Positions 43,100 through 52,417 of a stretch of 64,000 bases of DNA are shown piece after piece. A program made the position numbers and the translations under genes. Position 1 is the stretch's first letter, and each line of letters opens with the position of its first letter. The notes under the pieces were generated by a model. It was not told the DNA's origin, did not search any database, and was given only the letters and a program-made list of their open reading frames with translations. Origin of the DNA: CAVSIS01 sp963814875 (GTDB lineage: Bacteria > Acidobacteriota > Thermoanaerobaculia > Thermoanaerobaculales > Sulfomarinibacteraceae); the NCBI GenBank assembly GCA_963814875.1, contig CAWFFJ010000037.1, forward strand, positions 1 to 64,000, given 5' to 3'.

Positions 43100-43263
43100 A
43101 GTGTCCTGTTTGGGAAGTCCCATGTGCTTATCGCGGAGCCAGCGTGGTTCCTGGCAAGACGCGACGACGCAGGCGTAGCCTTGCTACTTCAAGGAGGAGC
43201 AACGCAGTCAGGGGCCGCGATGGCCCGCGAGAAGTGCACCGGGATATTCCAAACAGGACACTA
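43099..43263. mobile_element. IS630-related MITE (165 bp, TA-flanked)
   Basis: Both ends read TAGTGTCCTGTTTGG as inverted repeats, 15 of 15 bases, followed by less perfect pairing (GAAGTCCC against AATATCCC). The terminal TA at both ends matches IS630 insertion. The left end matches the right end of the IS630 element at 4415-4440 in 22 of 26 bases. There is no transposase gene inside. The right end reaches the stop codon of the neighbouring minus-strand gene (43261), so the MITE may have supplied or replaced that gene's terminus. Confidence 0.85.
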
Positions 43264-43719
43264 GAACCACCACCACCAGCGGCGAGGAGAGGGAGGGCGT
43301 TCCGGCTCTGCGAGATCTGCGGGGGCGTCCATCGCTGCGAGAGCACGCTCGCGTTCGTGGGCGTCCCGGACCAGGAACGGCTCGCCCGCCGCCTCGACCG
43401 CGGTGAGCAGCTCGGGAGCCGAGTTGAGGATCAGCACGTCGAGGTAGAGGTCCTCGGGCAGGCTGCGAGCGACCGCCCCGCTCACCAGATTGAGCGAGGA
43501 GCGCAGAGAGCGGACGCCCTCAGGAAGCAGCCATATGAAGAGGGTCGGATCGGGATGCCGGGAGTGCTCGGGGACGATGACCTCGACGAGGTGGGCGAAT
43601 GCGACGTCACGGCAGGCTGCGAGGCTCGAGCGCAGGGCTTCGATCACCTTCTCCGCGGGGCGCCGGGCGAGCGGCTGGATTATCATGCCGTCGATGACAG
43701 CTGCTGACGTGCGACTCAT
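43261..43719 (-). CDS. Hypothetical protein, SseB C-terminal-like
   Basis: A 152-residue protein. Residues about 20-115 read PAEKVIEALRSSLAACRDVAFAHLVEVIVPEHSRHPDPTLFIWLLPEGV and LYLDVLILNSAPELLTAVEAAGEPFLVRD, which fits the helix-strand order and closing motif of SseB C-terminal domains. The tail is unusual, SPRRWWWWF. The stop lies inside the right end of the MITE, so the last residues may be recent. Its start overlaps the start of the divergent TPR gene by about 11 bases. Confidence 0.5.
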   Translation of the reverse strand: MSRTSAAVIDGMIIQPLARRPAEKVIEALRSSLAACRDVAFAHLVEVIVPEHSRHPDPTLFIWLLPEGVRSLRSSLNLVSGAVARSLPEDLYLDVLILNSAPELLTAVEAAGEPFLVRDAHERERALAAMDAPADLAEPERPPSPRRWWWWF

Positions 43720-44697
43720 AGCCAGATCCTACCGCGTTTCGCGTGCATCCTGGGTGGTCGGCGCTGGGCGACTGGCCTTGGCGCTGGTCCTGAGCCTGGC
43801 CGGGACTGCTCACGCTGCGCTGACAACACAGGACGCGGCTTCGGCGCTCGAGCGTGCTGAAGAGCTTGCCGCGCGACACCGATACCAGGAGGTGGTCGAT
43901 CTCCTACAGCCGTTGCTCGAAGAGCGGACGGGCGGTTCTGTGTCCCCGGAAGCCTCATTCGAGCTCGGTCGAGCCTACTTCCACCTCGGGCGCTACGACC
44001 AGGCGTACGGTGCGTTCAAACGCGCTACGGAGGCACGACCGGCTAGCACTGACGGTCTCGAGTACCTCGAGGCCTCCGCCTACCTCCTCGACCGGCGGGA
44101 CGAGGCGCTGAAGGTCCTCGAACGCATTCTCGCGTCGGGCCGGACCGACCTCGTGCTCGCCCTCACGCTGCCCGGCGAGCGCGCCTTTCTCAGTGATCCG
44201 GAGGTGTGGCGAGTCCTGGATCGGCACGCTCGCCGTCTCGATATCTCACTGGTCCATGCGACCGTCATGGGTGTCGGCCTGGGAGCGGCGCGTGCGGAGA
44301 TCGAACAGGCGCTGTCGGACGTGCCGCGACGGCTCGGCGACCGCGGCGGGACAGAGCCGCCTGACCTGTTGCGCCTGCGCTGGGACGCCGACAACCGCTT
44401 CGCGGGCCTCATCCTTCGGGCTGAGGACCTGCTCCGGTACACGCCGTATCGCCTCAGCCTCGACCACGGCCTTGGCTGGGGCAGCGCTCCGGACGAAGTG
44501 GTCGAGCGATATGGTGCCCCACCAGCTTCGTCCCGGAGACGGACGGCGGGGTTCTCATGACGTGGGCCTTTCCGGGCTGGTCGGCGACCCTTGGTTTCGG
44601 GCCGCCTCGTACACCGAGGCCCGCCCCGATCGGTGACAACCGCGCGATGTTGCGCCGGCTCGAGCTGCGACGGGTTTCGCCGGCTGCCGTGGAGTGA
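43709..44697 (+). CDS. Exported TPR-repeat protein, frameshifted near the end
   Basis: The product starts with a signal peptide (GRLALALVLSLAGTAHA) and continues with TPR-like helices: ALERAEELAARHRYQEVVDLLQPLL, ASFELGRAYFHLGRYDQAYGAFKRAT and DGLEYLEASAYLLDRRDEALKVLERIL. The later part, LGWGSAPDEVVERYGAP, matches a small C-terminal domain and then shifts frame at 44515-44518. With five C instead of four it would continue SFVPETDGGVLMTWAFPGW to the TGA at 44695-44697, about 329 residues. Without the correction it ends at 44560. GTG 43709 or GTG 43754 may be the start. No catalytic motif is seen. Confidence 0.6.
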
Positions 44698-44742
44698 GGA
44701 AGGGGGCGGGTTCGTCCCCCCGCACTCTGATAGCATTCATGT

Positions 44743-45324
44743 GTGGTCGCCGATCCCTCCTCGCTTGCCGGTTCGCTCCTGGTGGCGATGCCCAACCTGG
44801 CTGACCCCAACTTCTGGCGGTCGGTCGTGCTCCTGGGTGTGTACTCACGAGAGGAGGGCGCGTTCGGCCTGGTCATCAACCGGGCGCTCGACCTGGCCCT
44901 CTCCGACGTTCTGGATGACATGGGGGACAGTCCCGGCGAGGACCTGATGCCACACGTCCTGGGCGGCGGCCCGGTCGACCAGAGCCACGGGTTCGTGCTG
45001 TTCGAGACCGAGGACGACAGCGGCCGGAAGGACGAGCAGTCGCTGGGCGTGGGCGAAGGGATCGCCCTCTCCGGGAGCGCGCAGACCCTCAGCGATCTGG
45101 CGCACGGACGGCGGAGTGGCCGGTTCTACCTGCTCCTGGGGTATGCCGGATGGGCCCCCGGTCAGCTGGAGCGCGAGATTGAAGAGAACTCATGGGTCGT
45201 CGCCCCACTCGATCCCAAGATCCTGTTCGATGTTCCGTTCGAGGACCGGTGGACGGCGGCTTTGCGCTCGATTGGGGTCGATCCGGGCACCCTGGTCGAC
45301 ACCGGCTCGAGCATCCCGAGCTGA
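44743..45324 (+). CDS. YqgE/AlgH family protein
   Basis: A 193-residue protein covering the whole family: LAGSLLVAMPNLADPNFWRSVVLLGVYSREEGAFGLVINRAL (residues 8-49), VLGGGPVDQSHGFVLFE and GRFYLLLGYAGWAPGQLEREIEENSWVVAPLDPKILFD. The family is widespread in Gram-negative bacteria and is often linked to gene regulation, but no biochemical activity is firmly assigned. The start is GTG 44743. The gene stands alone on the plus strand and converges on alr. Confidence 0.92.
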   Translation: MVADPSSLAGSLLVAMPNLADPNFWRSVVLLGVYSREEGAFGLVINRALDLALSDVLDDMGDSPGEDLMPHVLGGGPVDQSHGFVLFETEDDSGRKDEQSLGVGEGIALSGSAQTLSDLAHGRRSGRFYLLLGYAGWAPGQLEREIEENSWVVAPLDPKILFDVPFEDRWTAALRSIGVDPGTLVDTGSSIPS

Positions 45325-45707
45325 AGAACGGTGCAGGGCGAGTGCGCTCGCCACCCAACGTCGTCTCGGCGTGGTGAGGTCGCCTCAGAGACTCGTTTCG
45401 CTGGGGGCTCCCGACCCGGGAAAGTGGGCCGTGCGGCAGATCTGCACACAGAAAAACACCCGGCGGGTTTGCCACCGGGTGAGGGAATGGAAGTCGGGAG
45501 GGTCGGTCAAGCCTGATAGGTAGGCAACAAGGTCGGAGAGTAGGTAGGCCTGACAAAGGTTGGCCTGACATGGTGGGAACAAGGTGGTCAGCTTTTCCGG
45601 ATCCCTCCCTTTGGAACCTGAGGCAAGCGTAATTCAACTTCACCGTTTTGTCCAGTCCCTCTGGGCCACAAACATAGTCTCAGATTGGGTGACGGTCTCG
45701 CGCCGCG
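45325..45707. other. Intergenic region between convergent genes
   Basis: No gene is supported in these 383 bases. The only clear structure is the minus-strand terminator at 45452-45481. A short imperfect direct repeat with GTAGGC/TAGGTAGG and TTGGCCTGAC lies around 45520-45575. Confidence 0.6.
45452..45481 (-). terminator. Intrinsic terminator, minus strand
   Basis: On the minus strand CACCCGG, an 11-base loop, CCGGGTG and then TTTTT form a short Rho-independent terminator. It lies about 230 bases beyond the stop of the alanine racemase gene, whose transcript it would end. Confidence 0.55.
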
Positions 45708-46859
45708 TCAATCGCCGAGTGTGCGAGGAATGGCGGGGGACAGGCGGGCGAGGATCTCGTAGTTGATCGTCCCCGCGAGGCCGGCAAGCTCCTCGGCAGT
45801 GACCTGGCGATCTCCGTCGCGTCCGAGCAGCACCACGTGATCGCCGACGGCGGTCTCCGGCACATCTGTCACGTCGAGCATGGTGATGTTCATGCAGACG
45901 CGCCCGACAACGGGGGCGGCTGTACCTCGAACCAGGGCACGCGCCCGGTTGCCGAGCTCTCGCGGGTATCCGTCCGCGTACCCCGTCGGCAGTACGGCAA
46001 GGCGTGTCGGACGCAATGCGGACCAGGTGCGGCCGTAGCCGACCGTCCCCCCGACCGGGACATCCTGAAGCTGACCGACACGTGCCTTCCAGGTCAGCGC
46101 CGGACGCAGCCCGAGCCCGTTGCGACCGTGCTCGAGGATCCACGAGAGCTGTGTCTCTCGTGACGGCCAGTGCCCGTAGAGCCCGATGCCGACTCGCGCC
46201 AGAGTGAAGTCGGCCTCCCGAAACAGCAGCGCTGCAGCCGAGCAGGAGGCGTGAATCCACGCCGGAGTCTCACCCAACGCCCGTCGCGCTGTCTCGACCG
46301 CCGCATTGAAGCGCTCCAGTTGGAGGCGGGCGAAGTCGTGCTCGAGCGTGTCCTCGATGTTGGCGAAGTGGGTGGCGAGACCGACCACGGACAGCCCATG
46401 CTGCGCGGCGCGGTGACACAGGTCGGGAATCGCAGAGGGCGGGACGCCTTGGCGGTGGGTGCCGGTCTCGACCTTGATGTGGATCGGAGGCGCAATGCCG
46501 GTCCGACGTCGATGGTCGCCGAGCCAGTCCACCACCTCCGGTGTCGACACCACGACGTGAGTGTCGGCATCGAGCTGCACCGCGGCCGGGCGTGGGACGA
46601 AACCCATGACCAAGATCGGGTGACGAACCCCAAAGCGGCGGAGCTCGAGCGCCTCCTCGGCCGAGTGGACAGCGTACCAATCGACGGCGGAGGAAATCGC
46701 AGAGGTGACCACGTCGAGCCCGTGCCCGTAGGCGTTGGCTTTGACCACAGCGGCGATCTGGGTCCGTTCGGAAACCACCTGTCGGAACACGCCGAGGTTG
46801 TGACGAAGGGCCTCGCCGTCGACCTCAATCCAGTGCGTCGCGGACTCGATGCAGTGCAT
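45708..46859 (-). CDS. alr: Alanine racemase
   Basis: The 383-residue PLP enzyme has normal length. The cofactor lysine is Lys40 in AAVVKANAYGHG. The barrel continues with HIKVETGTHRQGV, LATHFANIEDT and ARVGIGLYGHWPS. The C-terminal beta domain holds the catalytic tyrosine in GGTVGYGRTW, and LPTGYADGYPRELGN, VGRVCMNITMLDVTD. It makes D-alanine for peptidoglycan in the cytosol. ATG 46859 is chosen because the family begins there; the longer ORF has a non-homologous leader. It is transcribed away from the gene at 47085. Confidence 0.95.
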   Translation of the reverse strand: MHCIESATHWIEVDGEALRHNLGVFRQVVSERTQIAAVVKANAYGHGLDVVTSAISSAVDWYAVHSAEEALELRRFGVRHPILVMGFVPRPAAVQLDADTHVVVSTPEVVDWLGDHRRRTGIAPPIHIKVETGTHRQGVPPSAIPDLCHRAAQHGLSVVGLATHFANIEDTLEHDFARLQLERFNAAVETARRALGETPAWIHASCSAAALLFREADFTLARVGIGLYGHWPSRETQLSWILEHGRNGLGLRPALTWKARVGQLQDVPVGGTVGYGRTWSALRPTRLAVLPTGYADGYPRELGNRARALVRGTAAPVVGRVCMNITMLDVTDVPETAVGDHVVLLGRDGDRQVTAEELAGLAGTINYEILARLSPAIPRTLGD

Positions 46860-47030
46860 TGCGGAGCGGAGTGTAGCACGCGGCAACTGCTCGAGAGTGC
46901 AATGGCGATCGGCATTCTCCGGTCGATTGAGGAGCTCGAATGGAGCGCGATTGCACCGCTTGTTTTTCGGCCACAGCCCCTGGTTCCTGAGGGAATCGAC
47001 TTGGTATTGGCAGAGGATTGACACTTGAAC

Positions 47031-47059
47031 TTGACATGAGAAAGCGAACTCAGTATCGT
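47031..47059 (+). promoter_or_regulatory. Consensus sigma-70 promoter
   Basis: TTGACA (47031-47036), 17 bases, TATCGT (47054-47059). A second TTGACA lies at 47018-47023. Transcription would start near 47066, about 19 bases before the ATG of the next gene. Confidence 0.7.
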
Positions 47060-47084
47060 GCTTTGGATATTACTGGAGGTTGCC

Positions 47085-47471
47085 ATGGGATTCGAGCGTT
47101 TCATTCCACCGAAGGACACCGGCTCCCGTCCTAAAGTCACGATCCGACCGACTGGGCTGATCTCGTTCGATGCGTCAGCGGTGTCGTCGTTCGCACTCGA
47201 CAAGATGACGCACGCCATTCTCTTCTTTGACCGGACGCGGAAAATCGTCGGCGTCCAGCCGACCAAGGACAGCAAGGCTGACGGCGCCTACAAGCTCTCG
47301 AAGCGTCGGCGTTCGGTAAGTCTGAAGGCACCGCAGTTCTTCGAGGCGTACGCTCTGACCATCGAGCAGGCACAGCGCTTCGACGTTTCCCAGAGTGATT
47401 CGGACGGCATGCTGCTGATCAACCTGAAGAGCGTGCAGCGGCGTCGCGGTCGGCGGCCGAAGGGCGAGTGA
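47085..47471 (+). CDS. Hypothetical basic protein
   Basis: A 128-residue cytosolic protein, unrecognised. MGFERFIPPKDTGSRPKVTIRPTGLISFDASAV opens it. A middle part, HAILFFDRTRKIVGVQPTKDSKADGAYKL, looks like a beta barrel or hairpin. The C-terminus SVQRRRGRRPKGE is strongly basic and could touch nucleic acid. GGAGGTTGCC gives a good ribosome-binding site, and a consensus promoter lies just upstream, so it is probably well expressed. It is monocistronic. Confidence 0.65.
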   Translation: MGFERFIPPKDTGSRPKVTIRPTGLISFDASAVSSFALDKMTHAILFFDRTRKIVGVQPTKDSKADGAYKLSKRRRSVSLKAPQFFEAYALTIEQAQRFDVSQSDSDGMLLINLKSVQRRRGRRPKGE

Positions 47472-47850
47472 GCTCGAGCACAGTCCCCAGCACGACGGAC
47501 ACTGGCCGGTGCCTCGCTGATTTTTCGGTTCCGGCCGACGCTTCCAACGGCGGGGGCTCTGTCAGAGCTTGTGAGCGTCCCGTCATGCTTTTCTTTCGGA
47601 AACGCCGCCGCGCGAGAAGCGACTGACGCACGAGCCGCGGTGGCAATCCGGCTGCGTGATGTCACGCAGACCACGTGTTCTTGCTCGACCTCCAGATCGT
47701 GTTGTGCGGCCGTCCGGCGCCGCATTCGGACCCGTCGTCTCCGCGCCTGCCGCCGATGGACCACCATGCCGCGGAGCCCGCTGACTGTAGACTGATGCCC
47801 TGCGCGGTCGCCCCGGATCTTGCCCGCCGAGTCGGCGCGCAGATTGAACG
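47472..47850. other. Intergenic region
   Basis: These 379 bases hold no gene I can support. The GC content is somewhat lower than in the flanking genes. I see no long inverted repeat or clear promoter. Confidence 0.5.
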
Positions 47851-50532
47851 ATGACGAAGGACGCGCGACGATCTCACGGCTCGATTGCTCCCCGTCGAGG
47901 GCGGGGGCGGGGCATCGTCATGCGTCTCGCGGCGGCGACCCTGGTCCCACTGCTTCTGCTCGGGGCCGTTGAGATTGGGCTGCGGGTCGCAGGCTTCGGC
48001 TACGACCCGTCCTTCCTGCTGCCGGCCCCGGACGGCTATGTCACCAGCAACCAGCGCTACGGAGAGCGCTTCTTTCCGCGCCAGCTGGCGCGCTCGCCAA
48101 CGCCATTCCGCGTCGAGCGGGTGAAACCTCCGGGCACGGTCCGCATCGTAGTTCTCGGCGGCTCGGCAGCAATGGGCATTCCCGACACTGCCTACAGCGT
48201 GGTCCGTGTGCTGCAGGCGATGCTCGAGGAGATGGCCCCTTCGGTTCACATCGAGGTCGTCAACGTCGCAATGACCGCCATCAACTCTCACGTGGTGCGG
48301 GATATCGCCTCTGAGTGCCGCGATCTCGACCCTGATCTCTTCGTCGTGTACATGGGTAACAACGAGGTTGTAGGTCCGTTCGGGCCGGGGACCGTGTTCT
48401 CGGGCCTGAGCCGGTCGCTGGAGATGGTGAGGTTGAGCGTCTGGGTCAGGAGGTTCCGCCTCGGCCAACTGATCGATCGCCTGGTGTCTCGGATCGGGGC
48501 CGCCGGCCCGGCGAAGTGGCGCGGGATGGCGATGTTCGTCGGCCACACGGTGGCGGAGAGTGACCCCCGCCTCGAAGCGGTTTACGACGAGTTCGCCGCG
48601 AACCTCACTGACATCGTCTCCACCGCCCGGCGAGCTGGAGCGGGCGTCGTGGTCTCGACCGTGGCGAGTAACCTGGCCGACTGCCCGCCGTTCGCCTCGC
48701 TGCACCGTGAGGGTCTTGCCGCCTCCGATCTCGGGAGGTGGCAGGACGCCTTCAATCGTGGCGAGACGCTGCTTCGCGAGGGCAAGGCCGCAGACGCCCT
48801 CGAGGCGCTCGAGGAGGCCCGAGCGATCGACGACGAGCCGGCGAGCCTTCACTACCGTCTCGCGCAAGCATTGCTCGCAGCGGGGCGAACGGAGGATGCC
48901 CGCCGCGAGTTCGTCCGCTCGCGGGACCTGGATGCACTGCGATTTCGCGCCGACAGCCGGATCAACGACGTGATTCGCGAGGTCGCCGGGCGGTTCTCCT
49001 CCGAGGGCGTCCGTCTCGTCGATGCCGATCGTGTTCTCGCCGACGCTCCGGAGAGTCGGGATGGGATTCTCGGGGACGGCCTGTTCTGGGAACACGTGCA
49101 CTACCGTGTCATCGGCGAGTACCGGCTTGCCGCCGCGCTGCTGCCGGCTCTCCGCGAGGCCCTCGGTGACCGCCTTCCGACGACCGCGTCCGCCACGCCG
49201 ACCGGACCCGACGAGTGCGATCGCCGGCTCGCGCTGACGGAGTGTGAGCGCTACCGCATGGCCTCTGAGATGAACGGGATGATGCTCAGTCCGCCCTTTA
49301 CTGCACAGCTCGACCACCGGGAACGCAGCGCACGGCGGTCTACCGAGCTCGCCGAGCTGTGGCAGGAGGCGATGAAGGAGCAGAAGGACTGTCTGGCGGA
49401 GCAGAGGGCGGCCGTCGAGGGCCATCCGAACGATCTCGACCTGCGGTGCAAGCTGGCTCCGCTCCTGGAACGCCAAGGTTTGCCTGGCCCAGCGGCCGAG
49501 CAGTGGCGATGGTTGGTCGAGCGACTCCCGGAGAATCGCGAGTTCCGGACCCGCCTCGGTTTCTCACTGCTCGACGCGGGGCAGACCGGGCAGGGGCTGA
49601 TCGAGCTTCGTTGGGTCACCGAACAGGACCCTGGGTCCGGGCAGGCGTGGACAAACCTGGGATCCGGCCTCAAGCAGACAGGCGATCTCGAGGGCGCGGT
49701 CCGCGCCTACCGCGCGGCTTTGCGGCGCAACCCGCGCCAGGGCGAGGCCTACGTCGGGCTGGCAGCGGTCGAGGCGGCGCGCGGCCGTCTGCAGTCAGCG
49801 ATTGAGCTCGAGCGAGAGGCGATCGCTCGCGACCCGGGCTTTTCTGAGGCCTACAACGCTCTCGGCTACCTTCTCGAGCAGACCGATCAGACGGGGGCCG
49901 CCGAAGCCGAGTACCGGAGGGCCGTCGAGCTGTCTCCTCAGCTTGTCGCCGGGTGGAACAACCTGGGCGTGCTGCTCGAGAGCGGCGGCAGGATCGGTGA
50001 GGCTGAGGCGTGCTTCCGGCGAACACTCTCGGTGGAGCCGGGCCACGCCCTGGCGGGCTTCAACCTCGGCGATCTGCTGCTCCAACACGGCAGACCGGCC
50101 GAGGCCGTCGGGGCCTACGATCGGGCCCTGCTCTCCGATCCCTCCAACCTGCCGGGGAGGATCAACCTGGCGGTCGCGCTGCAGGTCGTCGGACGCAGCG
50201 GGGAGGCGGCCTCACGCTACCGAGAGGTGCTCATCCGTGACCCCCGCTCGTTGGCTGCCCTCCAGGGTCTCGCGTGGATCCTGGCGACGTCGAGCGATCC
50301 TCCGCTCCGCAACCCCGAGGAGGCGCTGGAGCTGGTGCGGCGGGCCGAGGCCGCAGGGGCAACCGAGAGCCCGGAGCTGCTCGAAATCAAGGGTATCGCC
50401 CTCGCCGCTCTTGGGCTCAGTGGCGAGGCGAGACAGGCCCTCGACATGGCCGTGACCGTGGCGGATGCGGCGGGAGAACGGCAGCTCGCCGACCGCCTGC
50501 GTCGCCGTCGGGCAGTACTGGGGAGGCGATGA
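47851..50532 (+). CDS. Membrane-anchored SGNH hydrolase-like protein with TPR repeats
   Basis: An 893-residue protein. A membrane anchor lies at residues about 24-43 (MRLAAATLVPLLLLGAVEIGLRV). The SGNH-like domain follows, with VRIVVLGGSAAMG as block I, VVYMGNNEVVGPFGPG as the block with Asn, and GLFWEHVHYRVIGEYRLA carrying the catalytic His. At least eight TPR repeats fill about 300-360 and 490-890 (AWTNLGSGLKQTGDLEGAVRAYRAAL, for example). Such proteins often serve as acyl or glycan esterases in envelope clusters. The gene is followed after 40 bases by the carbamoyltransferase, SxtJ and DUF5989 genes, all in the same direction, and is probably part of that operon. Confidence 0.85.
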   Translation: MTKDARRSHGSIAPRRGRGRGIVMRLAAATLVPLLLLGAVEIGLRVAGFGYDPSFLLPAPDGYVTSNQRYGERFFPRQLARSPTPFRVERVKPPGTVRIVVLGGSAAMGIPDTAYSVVRVLQAMLEEMAPSVHIEVVNVAMTAINSHVVRDIASECRDLDPDLFVVYMGNNEVVGPFGPGTVFSGLSRSLEMVRLSVWVRRFRLGQLIDRLVSRIGAAGPAKWRGMAMFVGHTVAESDPRLEAVYDEFAANLTDIVSTARRAGAGVVVSTVASNLADCPPFASLHREGLAASDLGRWQDAFNRGETLLREGKAADALEALEEARAIDDEPASLHYRLAQALLAAGRTEDARREFVRSRDLDALRFRADSRINDVIREVAGRFSSEGVRLVDADRVLADAPESRDGILGDGLFWEHVHYRVIGEYRLAAALLPALREALGDRLPTTASATPTGPDECDRRLALTECERYRMASEMNGMMLSPPFTAQLDHRERSARRSTELAELWQEAMKEQKDCLAEQRAAVEGHPNDLDLRCKLAPLLERQGLPGPAAEQWRWLVERLPENREFRTRLGFSLLDAGQTGQGLIELRWVTEQDPGSGQAWTNLGSGLKQTGDLEGAVRAYRAALRRNPRQGEAYVGLAAVEAARGRLQSAIELEREAIARDPGFSEAYNALGYLLEQTDQTGAAEAEYRRAVELSPQLVAGWNNLGVLLESGGRIGEAEACFRRTLSVEPGHALAGFNLGDLLLQHGRPAEAVGAYDRALLSDPSNLPGRINLAVALQVVGRSGEAASRYREVLIRDPRSLAALQGLAWILATSSDPPLRNPEEALELVRRAEAAGATESPELLEIKGIALAALGLSGEARQALDMAVTVADAAGERQLADRLRRRRAVLGRR

Positions 50533-50572
50533 GGACACCGAGCTCCGATCGGTCCGTCCCGGCGGTGGCGCA

Positions 50573-52405
50573 ATGACCGCGATCCTCGGAATCTCCGCCT
50601 TCTATCACGACTCTGCGGCAGCGCTGGTGGTCGACGGCGAGATCATTGCCGCGGCGCAGGAGGAGCGCTTCACGCGGATCAAGCACGACCACGGTTTCCC
50701 GATCCACGCGATTCGCTTCTGTCTCGAGCAGGCCGGTCTGGAGCCGGAGCAGCTCGACATGGTCGGCTTCTACGACAAGCCGTTCTTGAAGTTCGAACGC
50801 CTGCTCGAGACCTACCTCGCGGTGGCGCCGCGCGGGTGGCGCTCGTTCATGCAGGCCATGCCCTTGTGGCTCAAGCAGAAGCTCCACCTGCCGCGGGAGA
50901 TCCGCGCCGGCCTCGACGGTCGCTACCGCAGGCGGATCATCTTTGCCGAGCACCACGAGTCGCATGCCGCGAGCGCGTTCTTCCCGTCGCCCTTCGATGA
51001 GGCGGCGGTCCTGACTCTCGACGGGGTCGGCGAGTGGGCGACGGCGAGCTTCGGCCGAGGGCACGGCAACCGCGTGACACTCGACCGTGAGCTCCACTTT
51101 CCCCACTCCCTGGGCCTCCTGTACTCGGCCTTCACCTACTTCTGCGGCTTCAAGGTCAACTCGGGGGAGTACAAGCTGATGGGCCTGGCGCCGTATGGGG
51201 AGCCACGGTGGGCTGATGCGATCCTCGAGCGGCTGATGGACCTCAAGCCGGACGGGTCCTTCCGCCTCAACCTCGACTACTTCAACTATTGCCAGGGCCT
51301 CACCATGACCTCGCCGGCCTTCGACCGCCTGTTCGGCGGGCCCCCCCGCCGGCAGGAGTCACCTCTCAGCCAGCGCGAGATGGACCTCGCCGCCTCGATC
51401 CAGGTGGTCACGGAGGAGGTGATGCTGCGGGCGGGTCGCCACGTGCACGAGCAGACCGGAGCGCGCAACCTGTGCCTCGCCGGCGGCGTCGCGCTCAACT
51501 GCGTCGGCAACGGGCGCCTGCTGCGCGAGGGGCCGTTCGATCGGATCTGGATCCAGCCGGCCGCCGGCGACGCAGGTGGGGCGCTCGGCGTCGCACTGCT
51601 GATCTGGCATCAGCTGCTGGACCAGCCGCGGACGCCGACCCAGCCCGACGGTCAGAGCGGCTCGTTGCTCGGTCCGGAGTTCTCCGACGCCGAGATTCGT
51701 CGTTTTCTGGACGCCCAGGGCGCTCGGTACCGGACCATCGAGGACGACGACGCGCTCATGCACGACGTCAGCGAGCTGATCGCCGGCGAGAAGGTGGTGG
51801 GCTGGTTCCAGGGTCGGATGGAGTTTGGTCCGCGTGCGCTCGGATCCCGCAGTATCCTGGGTGACGCGCGCTCCGAGAGCCTGCAGTCGGTGATGAACCT
51901 GAAGATCAAGTTCCGGGAGTCCTTCCGGCCGTTCGCTCCGGTCGTGCTGCGCGAGCGGGCGAGCGAGTACTTCGAGCTGCCCCCGGGTGTCGAGAGCCCG
52001 TACATGCTGCTGGTCGCCAAGGTCTCCGCCGCCAAGCTCCGCCGCGACGGCGCGACCTCCGCGGTCGGGCTCGACAAGCTCAAGATCCCGCGCTCGGTCG
52101 TCCCGGCGATCACCCACGTCGACGACTCGGCGCGCGTCCAGACCGTCGACGCCGAGCGCCATGGACGGCTCTATCAGTTGATGCGGGCGTTCGAGGCGAA
52201 GACCGGCTGCCCGGTGCTGATCAATACCAGCTTCAACGTGCGCGGTGAGCCGATCGTGTGCTCGCCGGAGCACGCCTGGCGGTGCTTCATGGCGACCAAC
52301 ATGGACGCGCTCGTGCTCGGCCGGCAGCTGCTGCTCAAAGCCGAGCAGCCGAACGCCACCGAGCACACGCGCGACAACTACCTGGCGCAGTTCGCCCTCG
52401 ACTAG
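50573..52405 (+). CDS. NodU/CmcH-type carbamoyltransferase
   Basis: The 610-residue enzyme has the two-domain layout. The N-terminal YrdC/Kae1-like part begins MTAILGISAFYHDSAAALVVDGEIIAAAQEERFTRIKHD, with EHHESHAASAFFPSPF, VLTLDGVGEW and LAGGVALNCVGNGRLL. The C-terminal domain contains GWFQGRMEFGPRALGSRSILGDAR and LINTSFNVRGEPIVCSPEHAW. These enzymes make carbamoyl-adenylate from carbamoyl phosphate and ATP and transfer the carbamoyl group to a hydroxyl. The acceptor is unknown; a sugar of an exported glycan is likely from the membrane neighbours. ATG 50573 gives the standard start. Confidence 0.94.
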   Translation: MTAILGISAFYHDSAAALVVDGEIIAAAQEERFTRIKHDHGFPIHAIRFCLEQAGLEPEQLDMVGFYDKPFLKFERLLETYLAVAPRGWRSFMQAMPLWLKQKLHLPREIRAGLDGRYRRRIIFAEHHESHAASAFFPSPFDEAAVLTLDGVGEWATASFGRGHGNRVTLDRELHFPHSLGLLYSAFTYFCGFKVNSGEYKLMGLAPYGEPRWADAILERLMDLKPDGSFRLNLDYFNYCQGLTMTSPAFDRLFGGPPRRQESPLSQREMDLAASIQVVTEEVMLRAGRHVHEQTGARNLCLAGGVALNCVGNGRLLREGPFDRIWIQPAAGDAGGALGVALLIWHQLLDQPRTPTQPDGQSGSLLGPEFSDAEIRRFLDAQGARYRTIEDDDALMHDVSELIAGEKVVGWFQGRMEFGPRALGSRSILGDARSESLQSVMNLKIKFRESFRPFAPVVLRERASEYFELPPGVESPYMLLVAKVSAAKLRRDGATSAVGLDKLKIPRSVVPAITHVDDSARVQTVDAERHGRLYQLMRAFEAKTGCPVLINTSFNVRGEPIVCSPEHAWRCFMATNMDALVLGRQLLLKAEQPNATEHTRDNYLAQFALD

Positions 52406-52417
52406 GAGGCACCGGGG

